Assembly: GCA_025331565.1 (NCBI GenBank)
Contig: JAFREQ010000225.1
Location: 1 to 64,000 of the forward strand
Reading direction: 5' to 3'
Source: Holacanthus passer
Lineage: Eukaryota; Chordata; Actinopteri; Pomacanthidae
Length of the DNA stretch: 64,000 nt
Under the pieces are notes generated by a model. The model was not told the DNA's origin, did not search any database, and saw only the letters and a list, made by a program, of their open reading frames with translations. A program made the position numbers and the translations under genes. Below are positions 9,982 through 20,807 of this stretch, piece after piece (the stretch's first letter is position 1; each line of letters begins with the position of its first letter).

Positions 9982-12310
9982 TCACATACACATTGCCTGT
10001 ATGCTGTATTTAACACCATGAACACAAGCAGAAGATGCAACCAGCACTGTACTTTGCTTGGCATTTCGCTGATGTAGCAAACTCTGAACATTTTCAGGGA
10101 AAGATGCAACCAAAACTGACCTCACTTTATCAATTTCCAAAGGAGGCTTGAAGAATGTTGAGGAGTCTAAATGAAAGGCCATCATCTTCTGGTGTCTTAC
10201 AGCCAAGGTATGTGCCACATTCTTGAAATTGCGAGTGTCATGCACAACTTTTTTGAAAAATTTGTGCTTCCCCTCAAACGCATCTTCCACACATCTACTA
10301 GTGGGCCAAAGATTTTTATCATTTGAGGGTAGTGTTCAATGAAATGATGTTTTGGACGAAGACATAGTGACAATTCTGCTTGTGTTATCCACTCCAAAAA
10401 ATCGTGCAGAATGTCAGGTGGGAAACCATCCACCACATGGAAGTGTGTCAGGTTTTCATTCAACGAACACCCCCTTTTTACATCATGATGTCTGGCTGTA
10501 GTAGGGTCCTGTGTAACCTCTTGCACATGTGTATCATGGTTCTCTCTTGTCCTTGGCCGGTGCAGACCTGATCGGACCTCCTTAACCCGTATGTCTTCTC
10601 GCTTACACAGACAAAACCGACAAAAGTGATCTGCTGCAAAACTCTCCTGGAATCCTGCCAAAGAGTGAGCCCCCAAGTTGTCCGCTGCTACATACAAGAC
10701 AGTGCCTCTGACACTTTCGGCTAGTTGTTCTATATAAACACCATGTTCCTCAAGAGTTGCAAGATCCTGAATGAGAGGACAAAGAACCCCTGCATAGCCA
10801 TGCTCTGTCACAGTGTTGATCTTACACAAAAGTGCTAGATGAATGGAGTGAAGAGCTGATCGACATTTGGAGTCAAGATTAGCAAGTACCCAATATATGG
10901 CACATGGTTTGTGTTTTTTCTTGGAAGTTCCCAGTGGATTAGCCACTTCAAAATCATCTATGTATAGCCCAAGAGCAATCCTAAATTCTTCCACATTCAA
11001 AAGAACATTTTCTTTGAAATGAGAGCCATCTCTGAATGAGTGGTATCCGTCTGATGAATTTGTCTCTCCACACAGCACCATGTCCAAAATATCCTTATTG
11101 TTTAACAAAGCCTGTAGCATTTTCAGTATGGGGACATACGCAACAGACTGACTATCCCTGTCAACAAGAAACTCAACTGGCAATACAAATGGAAATTCTC
11201 GCAGTATATAAGAATCTCGCCTGGCTGCTGTTGATAGGGATCCTCCTGTATTGGTGTACTTCAGCAAGACATTACTTTGTGAAACTACACTTAAAATTTC
11301 ACTCACCATAATGTTGACTGATAATCCTCTGGACTGCAGTTTGTAGTAATGGCTGTGAAAGTAAATGAATCTGGTTGATCTGCTGAATTACTTCTTGTGC
11401 AGCACTTTCACATATGTGCAGGATTGCTTGCATTTTCAAAAACAGTGCAGCCAGGTTGCATTCCAGCTGGATTTCCAAGTCCTGCGTGTCATCTTCAGAC
11501 TCAAACTCACCCTCAGTGTCATCCTGTAAAGGGATTTCTTCCTCTACTTCAGTCAGCTGATCTGGACCTTCAATGTTTGACATTATTCCAGTTTTAAACT
11601 GTGATGTAAAGCACTTATTTCCATACCTTAGTTTAGTTCTGTGTACGGTGTATTCTTTTTGATAGGGACAGGTTTTTATGTGCATTAAATGTTACATATA
11701 CACTGCTCTGAAAATTGCAGCCTGAAGTTTTCATTTGTTTGTTATGGACATAGAACTGCTCTGAAAATTGCAGTTGGTTCTTGTTTAAGTTTTAAATGGC
11801 TTAAATGTTTGAAAAACTCATCTTCAGTGCAGGGCTCCATGAATTCACATAACTGGCAATGAAACACAACTGTGGGTTTACTTGCTTGCCCAATGTCTGA
11901 TTGAGAATGCCAAACAGATAAATGCACTTTGAGTGCATTAAAAGATTTGAAAGTGCACAAGCAATCCATATGAAGACATGGTATTGGTTGTTGCCGAGTA
12001 AAACCTCCATGTTTTAGGCGACAGTGCTTTAACAAATGTCCTCTTTTGTCTGCAGAGAAGATGCACTGCTTACAGGTCCAATGCATCTGCAAGAACGATT
12101 TTCAGTTCAGAGTTTAAGTAAAAATAGTCTCTCAATTTAATCTAATTAAGGTGTAGCATTGTTAACACTTTCTCAAAAACTGTTCTACTGCTGGTTATAA
12201 CTCCTTAAGCTGAAATGTCCTACAGAATTTAAGCTACTGGCATCTCACCTTCAGTGCACCAAGGCCCACATTGACAAAGCAGCTCTTCAGTAGCTCTGAG
12301 CACTTATTCT
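9982..12310 (-). pseudogene. Decayed C2H2 zinc-finger plus transposase-like gene of a multicopy teleost family
   Basis: A short first recognisable exon (12,310-12,251; NKCSELLKSCFVNVGLGALK) is bounded by TTTTTCAG and GTGAGA. The next exon starts at 12,086 after CTTGCAG and carries C2H2-like pairs (CKQCIFSADKRGHLLKHCRL; CTFKSFNALKVHLSVWH; CQLCEFMEP). Then come an acidic linker with a hydrophobic helix (LFLKMQAILHICESAAQEVI, 11,299-11,685) and the main block 10,197-11,309. That block includes LATLEEHGVYIEQLAESVRG, VLYVAADNLGAHSLAGF, a CRFCLCKRED knuckle, FPPDILHDFLEWI and RPKHHFIEHYPQMIKIFGPL. The reading resumes in another frame at 10,290-9,982 (EGKHKFFKKVVHDTRNFKNV). Frameshifts fall near 11,308 and 10,270. 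The CACTA/TNP2-like resemblance of the ILHDF region is only an inference. The gene is co-oriented with, and about 75 bases from, the pseudogene at 6,128-9,905. Confidence 0.68.
11701..11772. repeat. Short direct duplication in the C2H2 exon
   Basis: The words ACTGCTCTGAAAATTGCAG at about 11,702-11,720 and 11,754-11,772 are identical over 19 bases, 52 bases apart. They fall where the zinc-finger reading frame is lost: on the minus strand the first-read copy is out of frame, while the second-read copy restores CNFQSSVYVTFNAHK. Confidence 0.6.
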
Positions 12311-12440
12311 GAAAAAGACAAAGAATTTTTTTTTGTTAAAAGGAAGTTCCACCGATATCATTGTGGTTTGTAGACCACTGACACATTCATTAATATGTGC
12401 ATGCTTTACAGGCATTACATGAACATGTTTTTAATATTAC

Positions 12441-13268
12441 AGGACAATTCCAGGCAAATTCAACCTGGGGCTTTAGTTTCATAATATTTTTGGTCTAAAA
12501 GAAAAAATCTTAAGATTTTTTTATTGCTCCTATTATGCAGTAGTTCTCTCTGTCCTTGCAGCAGCACAGCAGCTTCGAATGGGAGCGGACTGATCTTAGG
12601 CTGTTTTACATTTACATTTTACATTTACATCCCACGATGCATTTTTTTCGCAGACAACGTCAGATGACTATTCAAATGTACACCGAGGGGTTTGTTTACT
12701 TCAAGGAAGCTGACATTTTTGAAAAAGGAGCTGTCGCTAAGCTGCTGTGGCGATGCGGGAACAGAGAGAACTACTGCATAATAGGAGCGATTAAAAAAAA
12801 ATCTTCAGATTCATTCTTTTAGACCAAAAATATTAGGAAACTACAGCTGTAGTGAAGATACTAGGGATTTGCTCTGCCTGTGCACTAGTTCTGTGTTTGT
12901 CACCAAGTTCACCTAGGTGTGTTGGCCAGAACACCACTTAAGGTCGGTATTGCCAGAGTATGAATAAAGAGTCCAGTGACGGTCAACCAAGTTGTTTGAT
13001 TTCCTGTCGCTATATCTGGTTGTGGTTTTTTCAGTTATGCACAATCATTCGGCAAAGTAATTCTTTCTTGCTCGACTGACTCTCTAAAGCACAGCTAAGG
13101 CAGGTGGGAGTGGCGGCCCATAACAACTAGCGGTGAATAAACTGATACCTGAACAGCACATTAAATAGTGGCAACATAACTCAATTCTCATTAACTCTCA
13201 CTAACTGAAACTTTGGGGCCTTTTCTACAACAGCCCCAGGTTGAATTTGCCTGGAATGGTCCTTTAAT
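12441..13268. mobile_element. Long-palindrome MITE, right arm split by an LTR insertion
   Basis: The left arm (12,441-about 12,590) begins AGGACAATTCCAGGCAAATT and continues CAACCTGGGGC. The right arm is its reverse complement in two pieces: 12,720-12,847 (through AGACCAAAAATATTAGGAAA) and 13,230-13,268 (CAGCCCCAGG, then TTGAATTTGCCTGGAATGGT). Without the insert, the arms pair over about 150 bases with a loop of about 130 bases, so the element could form a large hairpin. No transposase is encoded. The superfamily is undetermined. Confidence 0.8.
12848..13229 (+). mobile_element. Solo LTR with 5-bp target duplication
   Basis: The 382-bp insert starts TGTAG and ends CTACA, matching the TG...CA rule with a 5-bp inverted end. 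It is flanked by the same pentamer ACAGC at 12,843-12,847 and 13,230-13,234. Removing it restores the palindromic arm of the surrounding MITE. An AATAAA at about 12,963 fits a polyadenylation signal inside an LTR and suggests plus orientation. No internal retroviral or gypsy coding sequence is present, so this is a recombined solo LTR. Endogenous retrovirus versus LTR retrotransposon cannot be decided. Confidence 0.85.
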
Positions 13269-13269
13269 G

Positions 13270-15500
13270 CAAATGCATATATAGAAATATCTATTTAAGG
13301 AATCTGTAATGAAAACATTTCAAAAGCAGCATTTCCTCTGCATTAATTTAGCAGTAGCGTGACAACACAGCAAAGAAATTATAATTACTGACAGAGAAAA
13401 TGTCAAATTTAACATTTTAATTTTAATAGACCTTAAAGGTGGTCATGTAGCCATGTAGCACAGGTGAGCAAAGGCACAAAAAATAAAAGATAGAACAAAG
13501 CAACAATATATAAATCTATCAACTCTCTCTCTAACTAACAAGATATGTCTTAAGATTTCTTTTTAAAGTATCAGAGGTTGAGATCAGGATTTAAAAATAC
13601 TGACAGTAAAATTGCACCTTAAAAATGACTTAGACCCAAACAGTGACCAAAGTCCCATGGTGTTATTAAAGTAATTGAGGAAACTGCAAAAAATTATATT
13701 AACAGTTAATTAATAGTTATTAACAGCTGTTGGGATAATCAGTGATTATATTTGAGTCACCTTCAAATCAGGTTATCTTCAAATCAAGAGAAGTTACAAC
13801 ATGAACAAGAAAACCCATAGAAGGATGCAAGATTTGGATAGCAAGCATTTCCCGGCTAGTTGGCTTTTGTCATGCTGTTGTCATGTTTCCTGGGCAGTTT
13901 ACACAAGTCAAAGAAGTTAATAACATCTCTGACACCGAAAAGATTAAGAGGGGATTCTCCCCTTTTTCTTCCTTGCAAAATAAAGAATGAGCTGATTTCT
14001 CACTCATTATTGGTCACAGGCCGCTTAACGTAATTTACAGCTTATCATAGCGCGAGAGGGACAAGGAGAGGACTCATTCATCGGCGCACTCTAAGGCTAC
14101 AGACCGGTGCGCAACAGCAGCTTTTCTGCAGACTCACAACTGGAGTCGAATTAACACAGAGCAAACGACTCCTTTAGTCCATATACATTTAACTATGGCT
14201 GTGTTTTGGACTATGGCAGCCCTAACGTTTAATGTACACACCCAAATTGTTGCTTTCACTCACGTGACTTATTTTTCCTTCACCCACACTGTATTTAAGG
14301 TAAAAATGTGTACCGCTGGCTATCTTTAACGTTACACCCAACACGTAAATGACGCAACTTCACGGCTAGCTTTATTGACAAGCAAGTTAACTTACTGTTG
14401 CCACCCTTTACCATTTCTCCAAGGAAAGACAGTGACAATGCATTACGAACCTCATTTAACCTTGCCTTACGTCAAACACATTCATGCTGCGTTCACTGAA
14501 AATCGTAATTTCCACGTTGCAAATTTCGAAAGTCCGACCAAAATGCCTTCGCTGTCAACTTGGGGAAAACGGAAAACTCATGCTACAACATTTCAAATGT
14601 GGGACTTTCAAAGTAAGCTTTGAAACCGTTAAAATAGGTTTTAACCAGACCACGGGACGATGGTGGGAAACCGCCAAAACATGCCTAAACCATGGCCTGA
14701 ACATGCTCTGCTGGTCGAATATTAGCCATGCGTAACGCTAGCTGACGCTAGTTAGCGAGCTAATGCTAACGTAGTCATAGCAATCATGAAAACACATTAA
14801 CAGACAAACTAACTTTATAACTTACCTTATTATTCTCTAAAAGAATAAATGAAACGTCGTAAAACATCCATATCCACTCTTTGTGTCCTCAGGACTCAGG
14901 AGATCAGCACAAGTCTGACTGTCCTGTCTGTGTGCTGGTGTCGAGCGGGAGCATGCGGGAGATTGAATGTGTCTACTGCGCATGCACACTTCTTCTTCAT
15001 CATCACCTTCTTCTTTGTCACCCCAGCCTCTCTTGCTACTTATTGTTGTGAGTGAGGTTAACTCAAAATAAAGTAATCTTCACTCAAAACATTAAGTATA
15101 TTGCTTTTTTCACCATGCAAGTAACTGTTACTTCATAAATACCAGTAATGAGTGCATCTTGTTGATAACATAGTAAAGTTAACTCATTTATGTATGTCAG
15201 GGCAGTTATTGGATTTTACAGGGTACTTACACAAAGTAATGCTAAATGGTACTTTAAGTAAGAGTGAAATAAATATGTAAAGAGTAAATACACTAAAATG
15301 TAAAATAAAATATGCTTATGTATTAACATATTTTTAAAGCATATATTAAATACCAAAGTATTCAAAGTATGCTTTTGAAAAGTATATTAAAATGCAAGGG
15401 AATACATCTTTAATGCATTTCAAGTAAGCATGTTAAGAATACAAATGTACTATGTACTATGTACTTTGTGGATCTGGTCATATATTTCATATACTGGTCA
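13270..15500. other. Gene-free stretch with a CpG-richer patch
   Basis: No exon is recognised. From about 14,040 to 15,000 the sequence has more CpG and gctagc/ttagc words (for example gctagctgacgctagttagc, about 14,737-14,756), as often seen near fish promoters. It could be the upstream region of the decayed minus-strand gene, but no signal proves this. Confidence 0.3.
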
Positions 15501-15700
15501 TATATTTCACATTTCATATTCATATTTGCAAATTGTAAATAAGTCACATGTAAATTTGTTTCTCGTGTAAATTTGTTAATATCTTCTTTTTTTGCCTGTT
15601 TAAATGGTTCTTTTTACTATTTAATTGCTCTATCCCCTTTGCTGCTGTACAATGTGAATTTCCCCACTGTGAGATGAATAAAGGTATATCTTATCTTAAC
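15500..15700 (+). mobile_element. LINE 3' end, truncated copy
   Basis: This shares the 3' UTR of the LINE at 4,141-4,860: gtaaatttgttaat, tgctgctgtacaatgtgaat, TTTCCCCACTGTGAGATG, AATAAAGG, TATCTTATCTTA. It is 5'-truncated with no coding sequence and abuts repeat A at about 15,706. Confidence 0.75.
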
Positions 15701-16769
15701 AACGTTTGAGTTTGTGGGGCATCAAATTTTAGATTACCGCTATAGCTCAGTAACCAACTCAACTTAACAACATCTAGGTCAGGGGTGTCCAAACTTTTTT
15801 CTAAGAGGGCCAGATTTGATAACATAAAGCTGCCTAAGGGTCAGTCATTGTCATTTCTTTAAATGGGAATGTAACCAAATGTAAGCCACTCAGGCATGAA
15901 CAGGTCTCAACAAAATCATTCTGCCTTTCTTTCACATCTGGAGAGCCATATACCATGAAGAACATGCTATCCATGAAGCTGATGTTTTTACCTCAGGTTC
16001 ATGACATGTAACATGACTTATTATGGGTAATGAAATGTCTGTTAACATTTAGGTTCAAAGCATATGAAACATGCTCTGGTGTTTCACACAAGATCATTTG
16101 GAAAGTAATCTTTGTGTCACATCTACACTTTGTTCCAAATTATTATGCATATGCTGTTTTTGTTCATTTTTCCTAAATAGTCAATACAAATGACAGTAGG
16201 TACGATTTTTTAAATCCTCAACAATTATATTATAATCAGGATTTTATTAAACAAAACTTCAGATGATGACAACAATATTTTTTTCTAAATAACTCAAAAT
16301 ACAGTGTTCCAAATTATTATGCACAACAGAGTTTCAAAGCATTCAATAGGTTATAAAGAATTGAAAATGGAAATCTGTTGTATTTTCTGCATTTGGAGAT
16401 ATTTTTTCTCAAAATAAATACTATTTCAATCAAAAACATCTTTACAGGTCAAGTTACAGGCCCTTCCCGGATATCACCTTCACAACTCTCCTATCCATTG
16501 AACTTGTGAGTGCATGTTGTTGGGGATCAACTTAATGGGCAGTTTGGCTATTGATAATAATTAATAATTATCAGAAATAGTTATTAATTATATTAAAGAA
16601 TAGGATCTGATATACATCAGATCACCTCGGGGCACCACCCTCAACAGTACACTGCCTCACACAGGGCACTGTTATGTTGGGAAAATGATAGTAGCTTCGT
16701 TGTTACAGTTTCATTAAATGAAGGATTTCGGAGTTCTTGGCAGAGTAGAGGTTGGTATTATTGCAAATT

Positions 16770-16826
16770 GCAAATTTCCCCACTGTGGGACGAATAAAGG
16801 TTTATCTTATCTTATCTTATCTTATT
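16770..16826 (+). mobile_element. LINE 3' tail fragment inside the Tc1-like element
   Basis: AAATTTCCCCACTGTGGGAC followed by AATAAAGG and four TATCT/TCTTA units is the same 3' end as at 4,800-4,860. The 5' limit is unclear. Confidence 0.7.
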
Positions 16827-16925
16827 CACTCTTGTACCACATTAAAGACGCAGCACGTATATTCATAAGCATTTATTAACAAATAACAAAAGCAAACACA
16901 TACTAGTCTAACCTGTACTTATATA

Positions 16926-16952
16926 AAGTGAGTGTGTGTGTGTGTGTGTGGG
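16926..16952. repeat. (GT)n microsatellite
   Basis: gtgagtgtgtgtgtgtgtgt followed by gtgggtggg. Confidence 0.85.
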
Positions 16953-17359
16953 TGGGTGAGTAAAGCAAGATGGCTGGTTCAGAAGGTGTCAGGCCGCATG
17001 GCCTAGACATAAGGCAGGCTACACACAAGATGGCTGACCCGAAGGATTGTTGCCAGGGGAGGGAGAGTGTGTTCTTTGTTACAGCCTATGTGTCTAGGTG
17101 TGATGCATGTAGGATAGAGGGTGCCAGGTTAGTAAAGAAGGTTAGCATGCAAACCCTGTGTTGGTGTGAAGCACAACTAACATCAATTTACAGTTTGGTT
17201 CACTAATCCTACTATCATCACAACAATGAAGCTTAATCACAAATTGAATCACCATATGTTCATGAAAACTGTGGGGGCTAGTTTCTGAGACAGACCCCTG
17301 GAATTTCATCTCATCTGTCTTTATGCCAGAATTGCCTCCCCAAGAGTTTCTGCCTGATT

Positions 17360-17859
17360 TCATTTTTTGAGAATTGCCTCCCAGAGCTGCTGTTTTGAGG
17401 TATACTGCCGCCCAACCTCATAGATCTTCCTTTTAAGGATGCTACACAGGTTCTCAATAGACTTGAGGTCAAGGGATGATGGTGGCCATACCATGATTTT
17501 CTCTCCTTTTATGCCCATAGCAGCAACATGGGATGGTGCATTGTCTTGCATGAAAATGATTTTACTCTGGAAGGCACGGTTCTTCTTTTTATACCATTGC
17601 AGGAAATGATCAGTTAGGAACTCAATATATTTTGCAGAGGTCATTTTGACACCTTCGGGCACCTTAAATGGAGCCTCACCAGCTCACTCCCCATTATTTC
17701 AGCCCAAAACATCACTCCACCACCTCCTTGCTGATGTCGCAGCCTTGTTGGGACATGGTGGCCATCCATCAGCCACCCAGAATAATAATGTGGAACAACT
17801 TCCTTAAGTAGTTTCCCTTTAATTAGGCTCACCTGCCAAGTTATTATCATTATTATCAA
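17360..17859 (-). pseudogene. Tc1-like transposase fragment
   Basis: Two minus-strand pieces read as the catalytic half of a Tc1 transposase: GGGGVMFWAEIMGSELVRLH (17,641-17,859) and KIIFMQDNAPSHVAAMGIKG, VWPPSSLDLKSIENLCSILK (17,360-17,662). The second D of the DDE triad is in MQDNAPSH and the E in SIENL. The usual SPDLNPIEN is altered to SLDLKSIEN. The N-terminal DNA-binding half is not readable and the two pieces are in different frames, so it is inactive. Confidence 0.8.
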
Positions 17860-18114
17860 AGCTGTCTGAAATTGATGTCAGTGTTTTAAACAGACAGGTG
17901 AAACAACACAAGCAAAATGTTCCATTGAAAAACAAAAAAAAAATGTTTATTTAACTGAAATCCTACTTGCATAATAATTTGGAACACAGTGTAATGGTGC
18001 ATAAGATGTCACTTAGTCATAAGTCACTTAGTCTTGACCTCGACCAGATCTTGTTTAAGCTCATAACAGAGAATGAGTCTGCTCACAAAAATATGGGGAT
18101 TCAAACAAGCTCAG

Positions 18115-18940
18115 CATTTTCTTTGAAAATGTTTGCATTTCTAGAAATCTGCTGATAGAAATTTACAAGAGAAAGCTGCTGGTGTCGGCTGCACCACTTG
18201 TTGTCACTCTGCAGCTCAATGAGCTCCAGTTGCAGTTGATGTGGAGCATCATCAGGGTCAACAGAGAAGGGAGAAGAGAAAAGCAACATGTCCTTTTGGA
18301 AAGCTGGAAAATCCTGAACGCGGGACAGCTGAACAAACAGAGATGAATAAATCGCTTCCTCTTGTTTGGCCTTTAAGGTTTTGTAGGTCAAAAAGCACCT
18401 CTGTTACATTCATGTTCTCATCAACTCCTCTCAAAAAAATCTGTAACTGAGCAGTGTCAGATGTATCTGTGCTTTCATTGCAGACTAATGAAAAAAAATG
18501 AAAATCCACTCCCTTGTCCCACAGTTGTCTCTTAATATCTGATGATATGTCTTCAGTTCTCCGTGCTACAGTGTTACGAGCCAGGCAAACATTAGCAAAC
18601 TATTGCTTCTTCTTAGGGCAAATGTTCTCCACCATGTTTATGACACAGTCTTTGATAAATTCACCCTCTGTAAAAGGTTTGCCACGTTTAGCGATTAGCA
18701 TTGCCACTTTGTAGCTAGCTTTGGTGGCATTTTCATTTGAATCATAGGCTCACATGAAAAGCTGCTGTTGTGAAGCAAAGACAGCTTTGAGGTGCTTCAC
18801 TTGTTTGGCGCGGTCGCTCCCTGATAGCTTGTCATATGCATCTTTTGTCTAGTAGTGTCTTTTTACATTGAATTCCTTATACATGGTATCAGTCTCTTGG
18901 CAAATTAGACAAACATAATTGTTTCATTTTTCAGTGAAAA
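18115..18940 (-). pseudogene. hAT transposase (GTF2IRD2/EPM2AIP1-type) with stop codons
   Basis: In order on the minus strand: a BED-like knuckle (CLICQETDTMYKEFNVKRHY), then LIAKRGKPFTEGEFIKDC, RTEDISSDIKRQLWDKGVDF, SLVCNESTDTSDTAQLQIFL, and after a frame change FPAFQKDMLLFSSPFSVD and ELIELQSDNKW...LSLVNFYQ. The aspartate in CNESTD matches the first catalytic position (usually CDESTD, here N). There is an in-frame TAG at 18,600-18,602, another stop after KRHY, and a frameshift near 18,350. The rest of the C-terminus lies left of the Tc1 insertion or is lost. Confidence 0.85.
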
Positions 18941-19526
18941 AATATTGCAATTTCTACTTGTCTTGGAAGTGATGGCCCTTGCTGTCAACTTTCCTCTTTT
19001 TATCTACAGTCGTCATTGCAGAAATTAGCTGGAAGGGGTCACAGCATGGGTCACACAGCCAGACAGAACTACAAAGTGCTGCTGCCACCATGTGGTGGTG
19101 AAAAGAAAAATAGCATTTTGAATCTGAATGATTTACATACTCTGTTTGACAGTGCTGGTGGGCCATAAACAATACATTTTAAGACAGAAGCTGCAGGCCG
19201 TGCAAAATCTGACCGCGGGAAATAATTGGCCCCCGGGCCAGACTTTGGACATGTCAGATCTAGGTGAACATTATTTCTGGAAACATGCTGAAATGTGATA
19301 TTAATATTTTGAAGTTACACAGTTTGTCACTTTTTGATATACCTCGACAAGTGTAGCATAATGATATATTATAATGTTACATTGTCCATCAGGCAAGTTT
19401 AAGATGATTTAACTATTATGCAGCACGTTAGCTATCTAAGGTGGTGGACCTTTGTTTTCCAACTTTACACAGACATCAAAGTATTAGCAACATAAACTAC
19501 ATTTTGACTGCAGTGCAGCCTGTTGT

Positions 19527-19566
19527 CAATTTCCCCACTGTGGTACGAATAAAGGTAGATCTTAAC
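19527..19566 (+). mobile_element. LINE 3' tail fragment inside repeat A
   Basis: ATTTCCCCACTGTGGTACGA followed by ATAAAGGTAGATCTTA is a short copy of the recurring LINE 3' end. Confidence 0.6.
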
Positions 19567-20177
19567 TTTCTTTATCTGTGGCCACGATATGCTCCCGTTA
19601 GCATTTTTAGCTTAGATCAACCTCCACTGTCTCCCCTGGAGAAACTCAGAGAAACTCATCCTGGACACTAGAGAAAAACATTGTCGCACATTCAAACTCT
19701 AGCCAACAAGCAGCTCCACAAACACCAGAACAAACACACCAAGAACACAGCATAGACTTCCCACAGCAAGATACCACACAGTCGGGCATTTTGCTAGAGG
19801 GCTTTAGGCCGAGGCTAATTCATTGGCTGGCTATTGCTAGCAGCAACAGTCTGTTCGTACAATTAACCGCACAACAAGCCATGTTATTTATCTGGGATTT
19901 GCATGAAAAATTGAAAAAACCACAAACACCGCTGAAGTTCAGTGACTGAATGAGCTCCGTGTCTGGAGCAGACAGCCAGCAGACAGACATACACATAAAC
20001 AAAATCATAAAGTGTATTACTTAGATATGCGAACACATCCAATCACTCAGCACTTTGATTTTTAATTTTTATTCATTCTGCTAAAAGGTTATCATTATTA
20101 CAACCCAGGATACCATATAAACACACATGAGCTGTTCTGTTTTTGCAAATTTAAAGTCCATGCTTGCAACATCATTA

Positions 20178-20330
20178 TTTGTTGAGCAGTGTTGTGAATG
20201 GGATCACTTTGGGTGGACACTGTAACTAGTTTGCACTGTAAAACTGCTGCAACCCAATAAGTGGCTATAAATGGATGCCAACCACTATAAAGTTCAACAG
20301 AAGAAGTTTGTGAATGTTTTGAAAATCCAC
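20178..20330 (+). repeat. Diverged first copy of a promoter-proximal repeat
   Basis: GTTGTGAATGGGATCACTTT (20,191 onward) recurs as GTTGTAAATGGGATCACTTT at about 20,819. Further along, gtggctataaat...gccaaccactat...cagaagaag parallels ggtggcggtaaa...gccaaccgcca...cagaagaag near 20,900-20,960. This copy is older or more mutated. Confidence 0.5.
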
Positions 20331-20521
20331 CTACAACTACCTGAATCTACATAAAGTTTATGTAGGGGTGCATTACATAACACTGAACAAAATTATTCAT
20401 TTGTTGCTTGTTGTAGGATATTAGTATGTTGTCTATCTAATAATATCCTAACAGAAATATTCATATCCTCTTCAACAGCTTCAATGTGAGTCAGTGACTC
20501 AAAATCAATATTATATATTAT

Positions 20522-20794
20522 GTGTGTGATTATACATATGGTGAGGAACAAAGGGAAGTAGTATCAGTACTTAGGGAAGCAAAACATAACCTTACATTAG
20601 AAAATTTTCTTGATTCATTACTTAAAAACAGATTTAGTAGAGAGAAATCACCCTCACCATCACCAAATCACCAGGGGACTTCAGAAAGGACCAAGGTGGT
20701 GCTGGATGCTGCCAGGAGATTCTTGAACATTGTAGATATAACAGAAGACCTAGATACTACTCTGAGGGAAGGATTTGCAGCAACTAACAGTTAG
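20522..20794 (+). other. Unassigned 90-codon open reading frame
   Basis: This reading frame is not recognised. It starts MCDYTYGEEQREVVSVLREA, has a basic proline/serine stretch (SREKSPSPSPNHQG) and ends with a helix-like LDAARRFLNIVDITEDLDTT. The amphipathic, lysine- and acid-rich composition looks more like real protein than chance. It lies between two direct copies of the repeat at 20,178 and 20,808, which suggests a mobile-element fragment rather than a host gene. No splice partners were found. Confidence 0.3.
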
Positions 20795-20807
20795 GGTTAG
20801 GTTGTAG

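Larger units (their letters stand above)
16126..17991 (-). mobile_element. Tc1/mariner-like element nested in the hAT
   Basis: The ends are inverted (ACACTTTGTTCCAAATTATT at left; AATAATTTGGAACACAGTGT at right) with TA on both sides (16,124-16,125 and 17,992-17,993). A second inner copy of the motif (gtgttccaaattattatgc) begins near 16,304, as in elements with long two-site termini. Minus-strand transposase pieces occur at 17,360-17,859. The interior also carries foreign DNA: a LINE tail near 16,770-16,826, a GT microsatellite at 16,928-16,950, and unassigned sequence up to about 17,220. Confidence 0.82.
15780..19257 (-). mobile_element. hAT (Charlie-like) DNA transposon, 3,478 bp, with exact 8-bp target duplication
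   Basis: The left end is CAGGGGTGTCCAAACTTTTT and the right end ...GGACATGTCAG, a degenerate inverted partner. The same octamer ATCTAGGT flanks it at 15,772-15,779 and 19,258-19,265. The subterminal CCCCCGGGCCAGACTTTGGA is typical of the hAT elements behind GTF2IRD2- and EPM2AIP1-like transposases. A decayed transposase lies on the minus strand. A Tc1-like element inserted at 16,126-17,991. Confidence 0.88.
15706..20010 (+). repeat. Repeat A, copy 1, interrupted by a hAT element
   Basis: The two halves (15,706-15,779 and 19,258-about 20,010) align in order with 44,460-45,120 and partly with 23,490-23,720. Shared words include gagtttgtgg, aacatctaggt/aacatctgggt, TTATTTCTGGAAACAT, CCTCCACTGTCTCCCC, AACAAGCAGCTCCACAAACA. 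No protein is encoded. The hAT at 15,780-19,257 and a LINE tail near 19,527-19,565 inserted into it. The class of repeat A is unknown to me. Confidence 0.7.
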
